DNA of 64,000 nt from Erodium maritimum (lineage: Eukaryota; Streptophyta; Magnoliopsida; Geraniales; Geraniaceae): assembly GCA_963921825.1 (NCBI GenBank), contig OY997588.1, positions 83,519,043-83,583,042 of the forward strand. Reading direction: 5' to 3'. Numbering within the stretch: position 1 is the first letter of the stretch; each line of letters opens with the position of its first letter. The notes under the pieces were generated by a model, which made no database searches, had not been told where the DNA came from, and worked only from the letters and a program-made list of their open reading frames with translations. A program made the translations under genes and the position numbers. Of this stretch, positions 54,756 through 64,000 are shown piece after piece.

Positions 54756-55954
54756 ATTGGCTTGGGGACGGGCTACATGAGTGACACGAAAGACAGCTAA
54801 GGGATTTATCCCTCATACTGAGGTATGAGAAAGATATTGGTTCTCGGCCGCTTGATCGAGAGTGACTGAAAGAATAGCATGACCATGCACATGATACTGG
54901 GTATCATATATTCAGTCATCTCACATATCAAGGAACATTGATTGAGAATAATAAGGATGACGGCTTTATGCTTTATCTCAATCAGGATATCGGAGATAAA
55001 AGGATAATGACAAGGACGACGGAAAGGTTAGAGTCGACAGGGTCGATTCGTTATGCAGTGTCAGGCAATACTAAAGTCTCGTTAGTTGCCACTTAAATAG
55101 GATCAAGTAAAATGGGTTTTACGTTGATCTATTGACATGCATAAACCTAAGGGTCACACCGGAGGGTGAAACTCATTGACACATTTATGGAGAATGGCCA
55201 AAAGGGAGTTGTCTCGGTACATGACCAAAACTAGGTTTTGGGTCATGTGCCCGTCAGTGAATAGGACTTTACGGATCGAGACAAGGCTTGGAGTCTTGGG
55301 ATTGATCGCGTTGGATAATGTTGGACATTTCCGGTATGGAAGGCTTGGAGGCGATGAGCGAATCACGGGTACTCGTTGGAAATGGCCACGGGCCATGTTC
55401 CAAGAGGCCCATGAAAGGCCTATGGAACTAATTAATCAAGTCTTGATTAATTAGTACTAAGTAAGCAAGACAAGGATTAAGGTGTTGGTGATTCACCACC
55501 TAACCCAATCTTGTCTTGTCATACTTTGTCCTATTTACACCTTACTTGACACCATACTTGTCCCATGCCTTTAGTTGGACAAGTATGGGTTTTGTTATGT
55601 TTAAGTCATCTTTTTTCAACATAACAAACACAAGACAAGAATAGGAAACACAACTTCTCTCCCCCTTCCCTTGCAATTTCGGGTTTGGCAAGCTCCCACC
55701 TCCAATTTTGTGTTCTTGAGTCCTCAAAGAGAAGAACTACGTGACTTTTATTCCCATGTGGATACGTAGGCGTCTTGGAGACTCCATCCAATCATTCGTT
55801 ACCCGGTGTTCTTGTTTTGGTAAGAAATAGTGCTGAATTTTTCTCTTGTGAATCCATTCTTTGTTAGTTGTTTCATGGTTTAATCGTCTCTTGGTTTTCA
55901 TTGATTTTCCGCTGCGAGTTGGTTCATCTCCAACCCTACCTTGAGACCCAACAG

Positions 55955-55966
55955 TGGTATCAGAGC
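55955..55966 (+). other. Primer-binding site of the copia element
   Basis: TGGTATCAGAGC starts two bases after the LTR end. It is complementary to the 3' end of initiator tRNA-Met, the usual primer of plant copia elements. Confidence 0.95.
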
Positions 55967-57507
55967 CGTGCTACCTTCGGGATTCACAAGACGGTGTTCA
56001 AAGTGTCGGTTTTGATTGAAAGTTTCGTTTTTGGCATACTGTTTTGCTAAATTGTTTGATAACATGTTTTAAATTCTTGTTTATCGATTTAATGCATGTA
56101 AAATGAATTTTTGAAAATTATTTCAAATCTGGAAATTTTGGAAAAAATATGATTTTTCGGGTCTCGGGAGCGGGACTCTCGGGGAGCCGAAACCGGGACC
56201 GAACGGGGCTCCGTTGGACGAAGCTAAGCCAAGCATGACCATTGTATGGTTGATATGCCAAGGATAAACCGTTTTGTTAGTTATGACAAGTTTGGAACCG
56301 TCATGACAAACTCGAAGATCAAATGTTCAAAAGTTTCATTTTTGAACGGTTTCGATAAACCGAGCATTAAAAAAATTCGAAACTTGGCTATTAATTAAAA
56401 CCGGAAAATCACATGATGTTTGATAACATGCTTGTTTGATAACACGATGTGTGATGTGATGTTGGCATGGTGTACATTATAGCCCCGAGGTCGTTTTAAT
56501 TATTTATCGCTTTTTATGGCAGGCGACCCGTTAAAGTTAGCGTGTAATTATTCTTTCAAGGTGCGGTCGTCGAACCACTTGTTTTTAATATTTATTCCCG
56601 ACATGCGAGTCGTGTATTAAATTGTAATATTTTGCTCAAGACGAAGAAAGGGCGAAAAGGTCATTTGGTATCTTTTCGGGTGTTGGCATCGGCTTGGAGT
56701 CGGTGCAGCTCAAGAAGCTACTGAGAGTTAGTTTAGGGGGCTATTATGTGCACATTTATTGCTTTATGCTTGGTTTATTTTATGCATGATTAATTCTATG
56801 TGTTTTAGAATTGCATGCTTTAACTTTATTTACCAAGCATATCACCTCACATGCACAGATAAAATTGGATTTTTAATCCTTATTTGTGAGCCCTTAGAAC
56901 CGTCATTACATTAGATGTAGTTGACGGGTTCGAAGGAAGAATTACATTGGATGTAATTGGAGGCATCATTACATTTGGAATGTAGTTGATGTGCTCATCG
57001 CATCTAGGATGTGCCAAAAGTTTTAAACACAACTGGACAAGTAAGAACGGGTCATCTCCGATACCTCCCAATTCTCAACACCTTACTACCTCTCCGTCCT
57101 ATGGGTGTCGTGCGCCTTAGCGGAGCATCCATGGGAAAGCGAGGTAGTAATTTTGGACGACATATGTGGGTGTCGTGCGCCTTAGCGGAACACCTACATA
57201 CTGGTGGGTCATAGTTGAAAATTGGTGGACCCGACTACGATTCTCAGCTAGGGTTGAGCTAGGGTATCAGATAGGGTAGGCTGTGTACTTAAGTACATAC
57301 CCTAGCCAAGAGTCACATTTGATGTGATTGGACGGGGTCCTACCTACATAGCTCGATTGAGTGGTGAGCCTTCATTCAGCTTGATCGAGTGAATCAAGGA
57401 TCTTGGTTTCAGATTCTAAAGGTTTAGAATCAATTGTTGGTGTTTAAAGCTTGATCTTCATAAAATTTATTCAGTTTACTGATTGAATTTTATCTGTTGT
57501 AGATCAA
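55967..57507 (+). other. Long untranslated leader of the copia element
   Basis: About 1.5 kb without a supported reading frame lie between the primer site and the gag start. At 57085-57200 a segment containing GGGTGTCGTGCGCCTTAGCGG is present twice. Two or three GATGTA(A/G)TTG-type repeats lie at 56910-56990. It is unusually long for a copia leader. Confidence 0.7.
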
Positions 57508-58101
57508 ATGGAAAATTCAGCGAACATTAATAGTTTTTCATTAAAAACCATTCTTGACAGTGTCAAGCTAAATGGGACAAACTATTTGGACTGGTACAAA
57601 ATTTGGAGGATAGTCCTCAAGTCTGAACGCAAAGAATATGTCCTTGACAAGGCTGTCTCTAAGACCATATCAGAGTTACATGAAGTGTCATTAACTGCTA
57701 AGAATAATATATCAGGGATTTGGGATCCAAGGATATTCTGATGGTCAACAAGGAATTGGAAGTGGAAAAGGGCGGGCCAATGCGCACTTGGCGGGAAAGA
57801 TGAGACACTTGAGAATGTCTGCTTCTACTGCCAACAGCCTGGTCATCGGAACCGGGATTACATGAAGTTCACGGCTGATCTGAAAAAGGGCAGTGGGACG
57901 GCGCCTTCATCAGATAGCCTGTGTGATTTGAAGAAGGGCAGTAGGACTGCGTCTTCATCAGGAAACCTGGATGATCTAAGGAAGGGCGGTGGGACCGTGC
58001 CTTCATCCGGTATTAACTATTTAGAGCTACATCTCTCTACTTCCAAATATTCATGGGTATTAGATACCAGGACTGAATCTCACACACGCACTAACATATA
58101 G
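57508..58101 (+). pseudogene. Copia gag and protease start, degenerate
   Basis: MENSANINSFSLKTILDSVK then LNGTNYLDWYKIWRIVLKSE is the classical copia gag N-terminus. The frame stops at 57741, and most of gag is deleted before the zinc knuckle, which reads CFYCQQPGHRNRDY. The final Cys of CX2CX4HX4C is replaced by Tyr. A 16-residue unit (DLKKGSGTAPSSDSLC and two variants) is repeated three times at 57877-58020. The protease region reads YSWVLDTRTESH where DTGS/DSG is expected, so the catalytic motif is lost. Frame changes and deletions show that this gag-protease region cannot work. Confidence 0.85.
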
Positions 58102-58135
58102 TGGCTGAAAGTATGAGAGGTTTGGAAAGCACGAA

Positions 58136-59415
58136 GTGGACCTCAGAGTTGTGGCAACTGCTGTAGGATCCATGAGTCTTGCTTTGCCAAGTGACTATGT
58201 CTTAGTATTGTATAATGTATATTTCATACCTACTTTTAGTAGGAATATTATATATGTATCCGTGTTTGACAAGGAAGGATATAATGTTAATATTGGAAAT
58301 GGAGTTTTCAATATTCTAAGGAATGATATGTTTTATACCAGTACTGACTTGGTTGGAGGATTGTACATATTAGATATGGGCAACAATGCCTCAAGTTCTA
58401 AATATTACGTTAATACCAAGAGGTCTAAATCTAACGATTTAAACCTAACTCAGTTATGGCACTGTCATTTGGGCCGCATAAACAAGAAGCGCCTATCAAT
58501 AGTGCAGAAGTGCGGGCTTTCAGGTTCATTCGAATTTCATTCGATCGATAGGTGCAAGGTTTATTTGATGGGAAAAATGACTAAAGTGCCATTTATTGAT
58601 CGCGATGAAAGGGCGGGTGAATTATTGGGGCTGATACACTCGAATGTGTGTAGACCAATAAGTTCACTTGCCAGGAGGGGTTTTAGCTACTTTATCACAT
58701 TTACTGATGATTACAGTAAATATGGTTATGTCTATTCGGTGAGATATAAGTTTGAAGCTTTTGATAATTTAAAAGAGTTTAAGACTAAAGTAGAAAACCA
58801 GCTCGACAAATGTATTAAGGCACTTCGATTGGATCGAGGTGGAAAATACTTGACATATAGTTATTAGATCATCTTAAAGAGAGTGGGATCCTTTTGGAAT
58901 GGACTCCTCCTGGGACACTGTATTTGAAAGGTGTAGCCAAACGGAGAAATCGGATATTGTTAGACAATGATCTGTTCCATGATTAATTGGACTGATCTCC
59001 CAATCTCTTTCTGGGGTTATGCTCTATAGACGACTGCATTCATAGTGAATCGGGCTTCGACGAAGGGTGTGGAAGGGACACCATTTTAAAATGGCACGAG
59101 ATGATGCCCGCTTTGTCCTTCCTAAAGGTGTTTGGTTGCGAGGCTTATGTGAAACATTTGGTTTCGACTAAACTCGAACCAAGATCTGAGATATGCACCT
59201 TCGTGTGGTATCCCAAAGCAATAAGGGGATACTACTTATACAATCCCAGTGAGAACATCGTATTCGTTGCTTTGGGTGGGGTCTTTATGGAAAGGGAGTT
59301 TTGTTTCCAAATACGTCATTGGGAGGACTGTGCATCTCGAAGAAATTCAGGGTATGATACAAATTTGTCTAAACCAATTGACAACCCAGTAGAAAGGAGC
59401 CAGAGATTGTCGTAG
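58136..59415 (+). pseudogene. Copia integrase, degenerate
   Basis: The zinc-binding region has LWHCHLGRINKKRL with CKVY replacing the usual CxxC. The catalytic core shows IHSNV where IHTDV is expected (first Asp changed to Asn). It keeps FTDDYSKYGYVY (second Asp) and has DRGGKYL where DRGGEYL is expected in the block normally followed by the catalytic region. A stop occurs at 58867. The segment to 59415 contains the usual link to the C-terminal region (FLKVFGCEAYV). Frameshifts separate the pieces. Integrase inserts the DNA copy into the genome; this version is inactive. Confidence 0.85.
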
Positions 59416-59460
59416 AGTAAGAACCAATTCCTGTTACAATTCCGGAAGGTCCAAGACGAA

Positions 59461-60965
59461 TTGAAAGGATCAATCTTCCACCTCCAAGATATGGTATCCG
59501 AAGGTGACAATGAAGTCATGGTGGATCACGATGATCCAGCCACCTTTCAGGAAGTGGTGGATGGGCCCGACTCCGAGTTATGGTTGAAAGCCATGAGGGA
59601 GGAAACACAATTCATGTCGGACAACCGAGTCTGGAAACCGGTTGATCCCATCAATGGTGTGAGGACCATCGGATGCAAATGGATCTTCAAGGTGAAGATG
59701 GACATGGACAACAACCCTCTGACCTACAAAGATCAACTGGTGGCGAAAGGTTATAGGCAGATCCAATGGATTGACTATGAGGAAACCTTCACCCTAGTGG
59801 CTATGGTCAAAATAGATCCAAATTCTTCTTGACATAACTGCATATCATAATTACGAGATATGGAAAGTGAATGTCAAAACCGCTTTCCTAAATGGAAATT
59901 TGACTGAGTACGTTTGTATGTCTCGGCCCAAAGGTTTTGACGATCCGAAGAATAAGGGAAAGATTTATAAGTTGTTGAAATCCATTTATGGATTGAAACA
60001 AACTTCTCGGAGTTGGATCCTTCGTTTTGATGAAGCTGTAATTGGATTTGGCTTAATCAAGAACGAGGATGAATCTTGCGTTTATAAGAAGGCTAGTGGG
60101 AGCAAAATTACCTTTATGGTTCTCATTGAAAACGACATCCCAACATTGCACGAGACTAAAGCTTGGTTGAGGAAGTGTTTTTCAATAAAGGACTTAGGCG
60201 ATGCTTCTTATATCTTAAAGATTAAGATATGTAGAGATCGCACCAAGAGGGTCTTGGATTTAAGTCAGGGAACCTATGTGAAGAAGGCATTGAGTAGGTT
60301 CTTAATGCTCGATTCAAAGAACGGACTCTTACCCACTAGTCATGGCATTCAACTCAGCATGACTCAGTGTCCCAAGACACCTGATGAGCTGAAAAAGATG
60401 ATGAGAATCCTACGCGCCTGGGGGCAGGATCGATCATATATGCCATGACATGTATGAGACCGGACGTCTCGTAAGCCTTATGTTGTACCAGTAGACATCA
60501 GTCTAACCCGGGGGAAAGATGATGCTGAACTAGTCGTCGAAGGATGAGTAGACGCTAGTTTTCCAAGACAAATCCAGATGACTTTAGAAGTCAGTCAGGA
60601 TATGTGTTTATGCTAAATGGTAGAGCTTTAGCTGGGAGAGCGTAAAGCAAGATACAATTGCCGAATCTACGATAGAGGCCAAGTACACGAATGTTGTAGA
60701 GGCAGCTAAGGAGGATATGTGGATTTGGAAATTCACGGCAGGGTTGGGTGTAATTAAAAACCCATCAAGCCCGGTGAATCCATTTTGCGACAACACAAGG
60801 GCCATTCCGCAAGCTAAAAGCCTAGATCGCATAACAAATCCAAACATGTACTACGGCGTATCCACCTAATCAGAGAAATACTAAACTGAGGTGAAGTGAA
60901 GATAATCTATATTGCAACAGATGATAACATAGCCAACCCTTTGACTAAGGCAGTATCGCTGCCTA
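59461..60965 (+). pseudogene. Copia reverse transcriptase and RNase H, degenerate
   Basis: The RT begins WLKAMREETQFMSDNRVWKP with IGCKWIFKVKMD and KGYRQIQWIDYEETFTLVAM. After a frameshift near 59832 it continues NVKTAFLNG (DVKTAFLNG expected, so the catalytic Asp of motif A is lost) and KSIYGLKQTSRSW. The YVDD box is replaced by IEND (VLIENDIP). RNase H traces follow: AKYTNVVEAAKEDMWIWKF and PFCDNTRAIPQAKS near 60670-60825, then further stops. RT copies the RNA; both metal-binding motifs are mutated here, so the element depends on another source or is dead. Confidence 0.88.
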
Positions 60966-61020
60966 AACATGTTAGACATGTAAATTCGTTGGGGACATAT
61001 TGGAGTTTAGATTGGAACTA

Positions 61021-61035
61021 GGGTAAGTGGGAGAT
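61021..61035 (+). other. Polypurine tract of the copia element
   Basis: GGGTAAGTGGGAGAT directly precedes the 3' LTR. It is purine-rich with two T interruptions, in the place where plus-strand DNA synthesis is primed. Confidence 0.8.
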
Positions 61036-62722
61036 TGTTAGTCTTAGTGCCCGTAGTTCAATCCTAAATGTCTAAATGTATATATCATCGTTAGCAATAA
61101 AATTAAAGCGGCTTTATATTACTTATGTGTTGGAGTAATATATCGATGTGTTCTCTGATCTATGCCCACAATGCGAATAGAACCATAGATCGAGATAGAT
61201 CACACTCAATGAGTCCCTAGTCAACAAAACTTCACTAGAAGCGACTAGTATGAAAGATGGCTCTTTATGGCTTATGTTCTGTAATTCATTGGAATGGGAT
61301 TCCGGAGTCTGATCATAGATATCATGTGGGACATGATATTGGACGACCCGACATGAATATGTGCCATAGATCAAGTCATGAACATATTCATTGTCGTAGC
61401 TTGTCATGTATCCTTAGACCAAGGAGTCTTTGTGATCGCTATGTAGTCAACAACTGACTTTGACCTGAGCCTAACGTTGTCCGTAACAGGGCTTCCATAA
61501 CGGCCAGGATTGGCTTGGGGACAGGCTACATGAGTGACACGAAAGATGGGTAAGAGATTTATCCCTCATACTGAGGTATGAGAAAGATATCGGTTCTCGG
61601 CCGCTTGATCGAGAGTTACTAAAAGAATAGCATAACTATGCACATGATACTGGGTATCATATATTCAGTCATCTCACATATCAAGGAACATTGATTGAGA
61701 ATAATAAGGATGACGACTCTATGCCTTATCTCAATCAGGATATCGGAGATAATATGGATAATGACAGGGACGACGGAAAGGTTAGAATCGACATGGTCGA
61801 TTCGTTATGCAGTGTCAGGCAATACTAAAGTCTTGTTAGTTGCCACTTAAATAGGATCAAGTAAAATGGGTTTTACGTTGATCTATTGACATGCATAAAC
61901 CTAAGGGTCACACCGGAGGGTGAAACTCATTGACACATTTATGGAGAATGGCCAAAAGGGAGTTGTCTCGGGACATGACCAAAACTAGGTTTTGGGGCAT
62001 GTGCCCGTAAGTGAATAGGACTTCACGGATCGAGATAAGGCTTGGAGTCTTGGGATTGATCGCGTTGGATAATGTTGGACATTTCCGGTATAGAAGGCTT
62101 GGAGGCGATGAGCGAATCACGGGACCTCGTTGGAAATGGCCACGAGCCATGTTCCAATAGGCCCTTGAAAGGCCCATGCAAACAAGGCTCATGGAACTAA
62201 TTAATCAAGTCTATATTAATTAGTACTAAGTAAGCAAGACAAGGATTAAGGTGTTGGTGATTCACCACCTAACCCAATCTTGTCTTGCCATACTTTGTCC
62301 TATTTACACCTTACTTGACACCATACTTGTCCCATGCCTTTAGTTGGACAAGTATGAGTTTTGTTATGTTTAAGTCATCTTTTTTCAACATAACAAACAC
62401 AAGACAAGAATAGGAAACACAACTTCTCTCCCCCTTCCCTTGCAATTTCGGGTTTGGCAAGCTCCCACCTCCAATTTTGTGTTCTTGAGTCCTCAAAGAG
62501 AAGAACTACGTGGCTTTGATTCCCATGTGGATACGTAGGCGTCTTGAAGATTCAAGCCAATCATTCGTTACCCGGTGTTCTTGTTTTGGTAAGAAATAGT
62601 GCTGAATTTTTCTCTTGTGAATCCATTCTTTGTTAGTTGTTTCATGGTTTAATCGTCTCTTGGTTTTCATTGATTTTCCGCTGCGAGTTGGTTCATCTCC
62701 AACCCTACCTCGATACCCAACA
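61036..62722 (+). repeat. Copia 3' LTR
   Basis: 1687 bp, TGTTAG...CCCAACA. Same length as the solo LTR at 34145-35831. Differences from the 5' LTR are scattered single bases and short indels, such as a missing TCCCTAG in the 5' copy. Confidence 0.95.
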
Positions 62723-63205
62723 AGTTTTGGATGGGAAAAGTCCAAAATGGCCTCAGCAAAAAATGTTATTACGTGCACAACATGGAAAGGTCATAGTTGG
62801 GAAGTGCAAAAAAAGGTCAAGCCCAACTTCAGGTTATTGACTTTAGTTGAAGGCATTTCTGTCTTTTCCCATCCAAAACTAACGTCCCTGTTAATTTTAA
62901 CGACAAACAATAGCCCGTGCAAAAAAATGTAAAAGTCATAGTTAGGAAATGCAACGAAAGGTAAACCCATGTTAGGATCGCAAAAACAAAGCTCAAAGTA
63001 GATTAGGAACCATGGTTTCCCCAAAAAAATACTCTCACTTTGTACACCACTATTGTCTAAATTATCCACGAGTTACAGAAATTTAACTTGCAAGAAAATG
63101 TCATGAGTGTTTGTGACTGTGATTATGGATGACACACCAGCAACAGTTGTTGGATGCAAAACAAGGATGCAGTGGTTGTTATAAAACTATATTTTATTAA
63201 TTTAT

Positions 63206-64000
63206 GGGTAAACTTCATCCCACTACCCTAAAAAAACTTAAATTTCAACCCACTACCCTAACGAAACTTAGTTGCACCTCACTACCGTAACAAAACTTTT
63301 AGTTGCACTTTCATACCCGCCGTCAACTTGACATCCATTTTTGGATGGAAAATTGTAAAAAGTCCAAAATACCCCTCACTAACACTCAAATTTGCAACAG
63401 CATGCCATTGGTTTTCAAAAAATCTTTTTATTTATTTATTTTATATAAATCAGTTTTTTATTTTTTAAAAATCAGTTTATTATTTTACAAAAATTAGATT
63501 TTATTTAAAAAAATAAATCTTTTATTTAAAAAAAAGATTTTGTTTTAAAAACGTAGATTTTATTTTTTTTTTAAAACAATTTTTTTTTGATTAAATTTTC
63601 AAAACATCATTTTTTTTTATTTTAAAAAATCATTTTTGTTTTATAAAATCAATTTTTTTTAAATATCAGTTTTTTAAAAAATATATCAAATTTTATTTTA
63701 AAAGTCAGTTATTATTTTTAATATCATTTTTTGGTTTAATCATTTATTTCTTTAATTTCTATTTTCATCACTTTCCTGTAATTTTCATCAATCTTTAGAT
63801 CTGTGTGACTGTTTTTATCATCAAGCTTGTTCTCATCTTCAGGCATGGTACAAATGCCTTTTGGTATTCAACATATCTCCACGATTTTCATATTCAACAA
63901 GATTTAAGAACACAAAATAGAGATACAAGATGAACATAAAACCAAAATCAAATCCAATATCAAAATCAAATTCAATCCAATATCAAAACCAAATCACACC
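63206..64000 (+). mobile_element. Left part of a Mutator-like MITE (runs off the window)
   Basis: It starts GGGTAAACTTCATCCCACTA and continues TTTCAACCCACTACCCTAAC and AGTCCAAAATACCCCTCAC, the characteristic terminus of a common plant MITE type. The interior is an AT-rich run of AAAATCAGTTT-like repeats (63.42-63.72 kb), resembling the centre of the element at 16217-17210. The right end is outside the window. Confidence 0.5.

Larger units (their letters stand above)
50926..55953 (+). repeat. Copia 5' LTR (interrupted)
   Basis: It starts TGTTAGTCTTAGTGCC and ends TTGAGACCCAACA. About 1.67 kb remain after removing the nested 3357-bp solo LTR and its duplicated 5 bp. It is nearly identical in layout to the 3' LTR and to the solo LTR at 34145-35831. 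Confidence 0.93.
50926..62722 (+). mobile_element. Full-length Ty1/copia retrotransposon, defective
   Basis: A 5' LTR (50926-55953, containing a nested solo LTR), a primer-binding site, about 5.1 kb of internal region, a purine tract and a 3' LTR (61036-62722) are present in order. It is flanked by a perfect 5-bp duplication AGTTT at 50921-50925 and 62723-62727. It lies inside a MITE. The polyprotein order protease-integrase-RT-RNase H identifies copia. All catalytic motifs checked are damaged. Confidence 0.95.
50780..63022. mobile_element. Mutator-like MITE split by a copia element
   Basis: The left arm (50780-50925) and right arm (about 62873-63022) are inverted repeats of about 150 bp. 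GGGGGAACCATGGTTCCTAA pairs with the complement of TTAGGAACCATGGTTTCCCC. The repeats run through CTTTGAGCTTT..., TTTCGTTGCATTTC and TTAACAGGGACG. A perfect 9-bp duplication AAAAAAATA lies at 50771-50779 and 63023-63031. Without the nested elements the MITE is about 440 bp. Confidence 0.85.

Noticed and set aside
50926..62722. Copia element as an active retrotransposon
   Set aside because: Although LTRs, primer site and purine tract are intact, protease, integrase and RT motifs are all mutated and the frame is broken many times.

Overview
The window is nuclear DNA of a flowering plant, most likely a eudicot. It is dominated by transposable elements (TEs). The evidence is two NDR1/HIN1-like (LEA_2) genes, a plant SufE gene fragment, and plant-type LINE, copia, CACTA, PIF/Harbinger and Mutator-like sequences. 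I see no rRNA, tRNA gene, CRISPR array or bacterial-style operon. Only two conventional protein genes look intact: an NHL/LEA_2 gene at 29065-29814 (minus) and a divergent LEA_2 gene at 43990-44748 (plus). Element ends were placed by eye from terminal motifs and target-site duplications (TSDs).

Layout. 1-2325: decayed LINE reverse transcriptase with a poly-A tail. 3169-5221: PIF/Harbinger element with TAA duplications, carrying only the Myb-like ORF1. 5411-5590: small hairpin MITE. 5594-6929: Mutator-like foldback element with an internal minisatellite. 7.5-13.3 kb: CACTA-type and LINE ORF1 debris. 13349-16028: solo LTR (minus). 16217-17210: foldback MITE. 17386-25592: SufE gene fragment split by a CACTA-like insertion that carries TNP2 remains, a nested 3-kb solo LTR and three small intact ORFs. 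25.6-28.6 kb: duplicated SufE 3' flank with SINE fragments and a MITE. 29-30 kb: NHL gene. 30.65-32.7 kb: second Harbinger ORF1 region. 33042-36116: retroposon with a nested copia solo LTR. 36386-37.66 kb: LINE-derived retroposon. 38.8-39.3 kb: a Harbinger-like end. 39410-42321: second, expanded copy of the minisatellite foldback element. 42367-43447: retroposon with 16-bp TSDs. 43990-44748: LEA_2 gene followed by a MITE. 45696-48949: solo LTR. 50780-63022: a MITE split by a copia element, which is itself split by a solo LTR. 63206-64000: start of another MITE.

The sequence reads as a layered record of insertions. Several layers can be ordered because TSDs match and empty-site paralogues lie in the same window. 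Four related 2.7-3.4 kb TG...CA units, each with a 5-bp duplication and no internal region, form one solo-LTR family. No defence system, biosynthetic cluster or other wholly new gene system could be supported. The best candidates for undescribed biology are the three small ORFs in the CACTA-like segment, the intron-like signals shared by the large LTRs, and the higher-order minisatellite in the foldback element.
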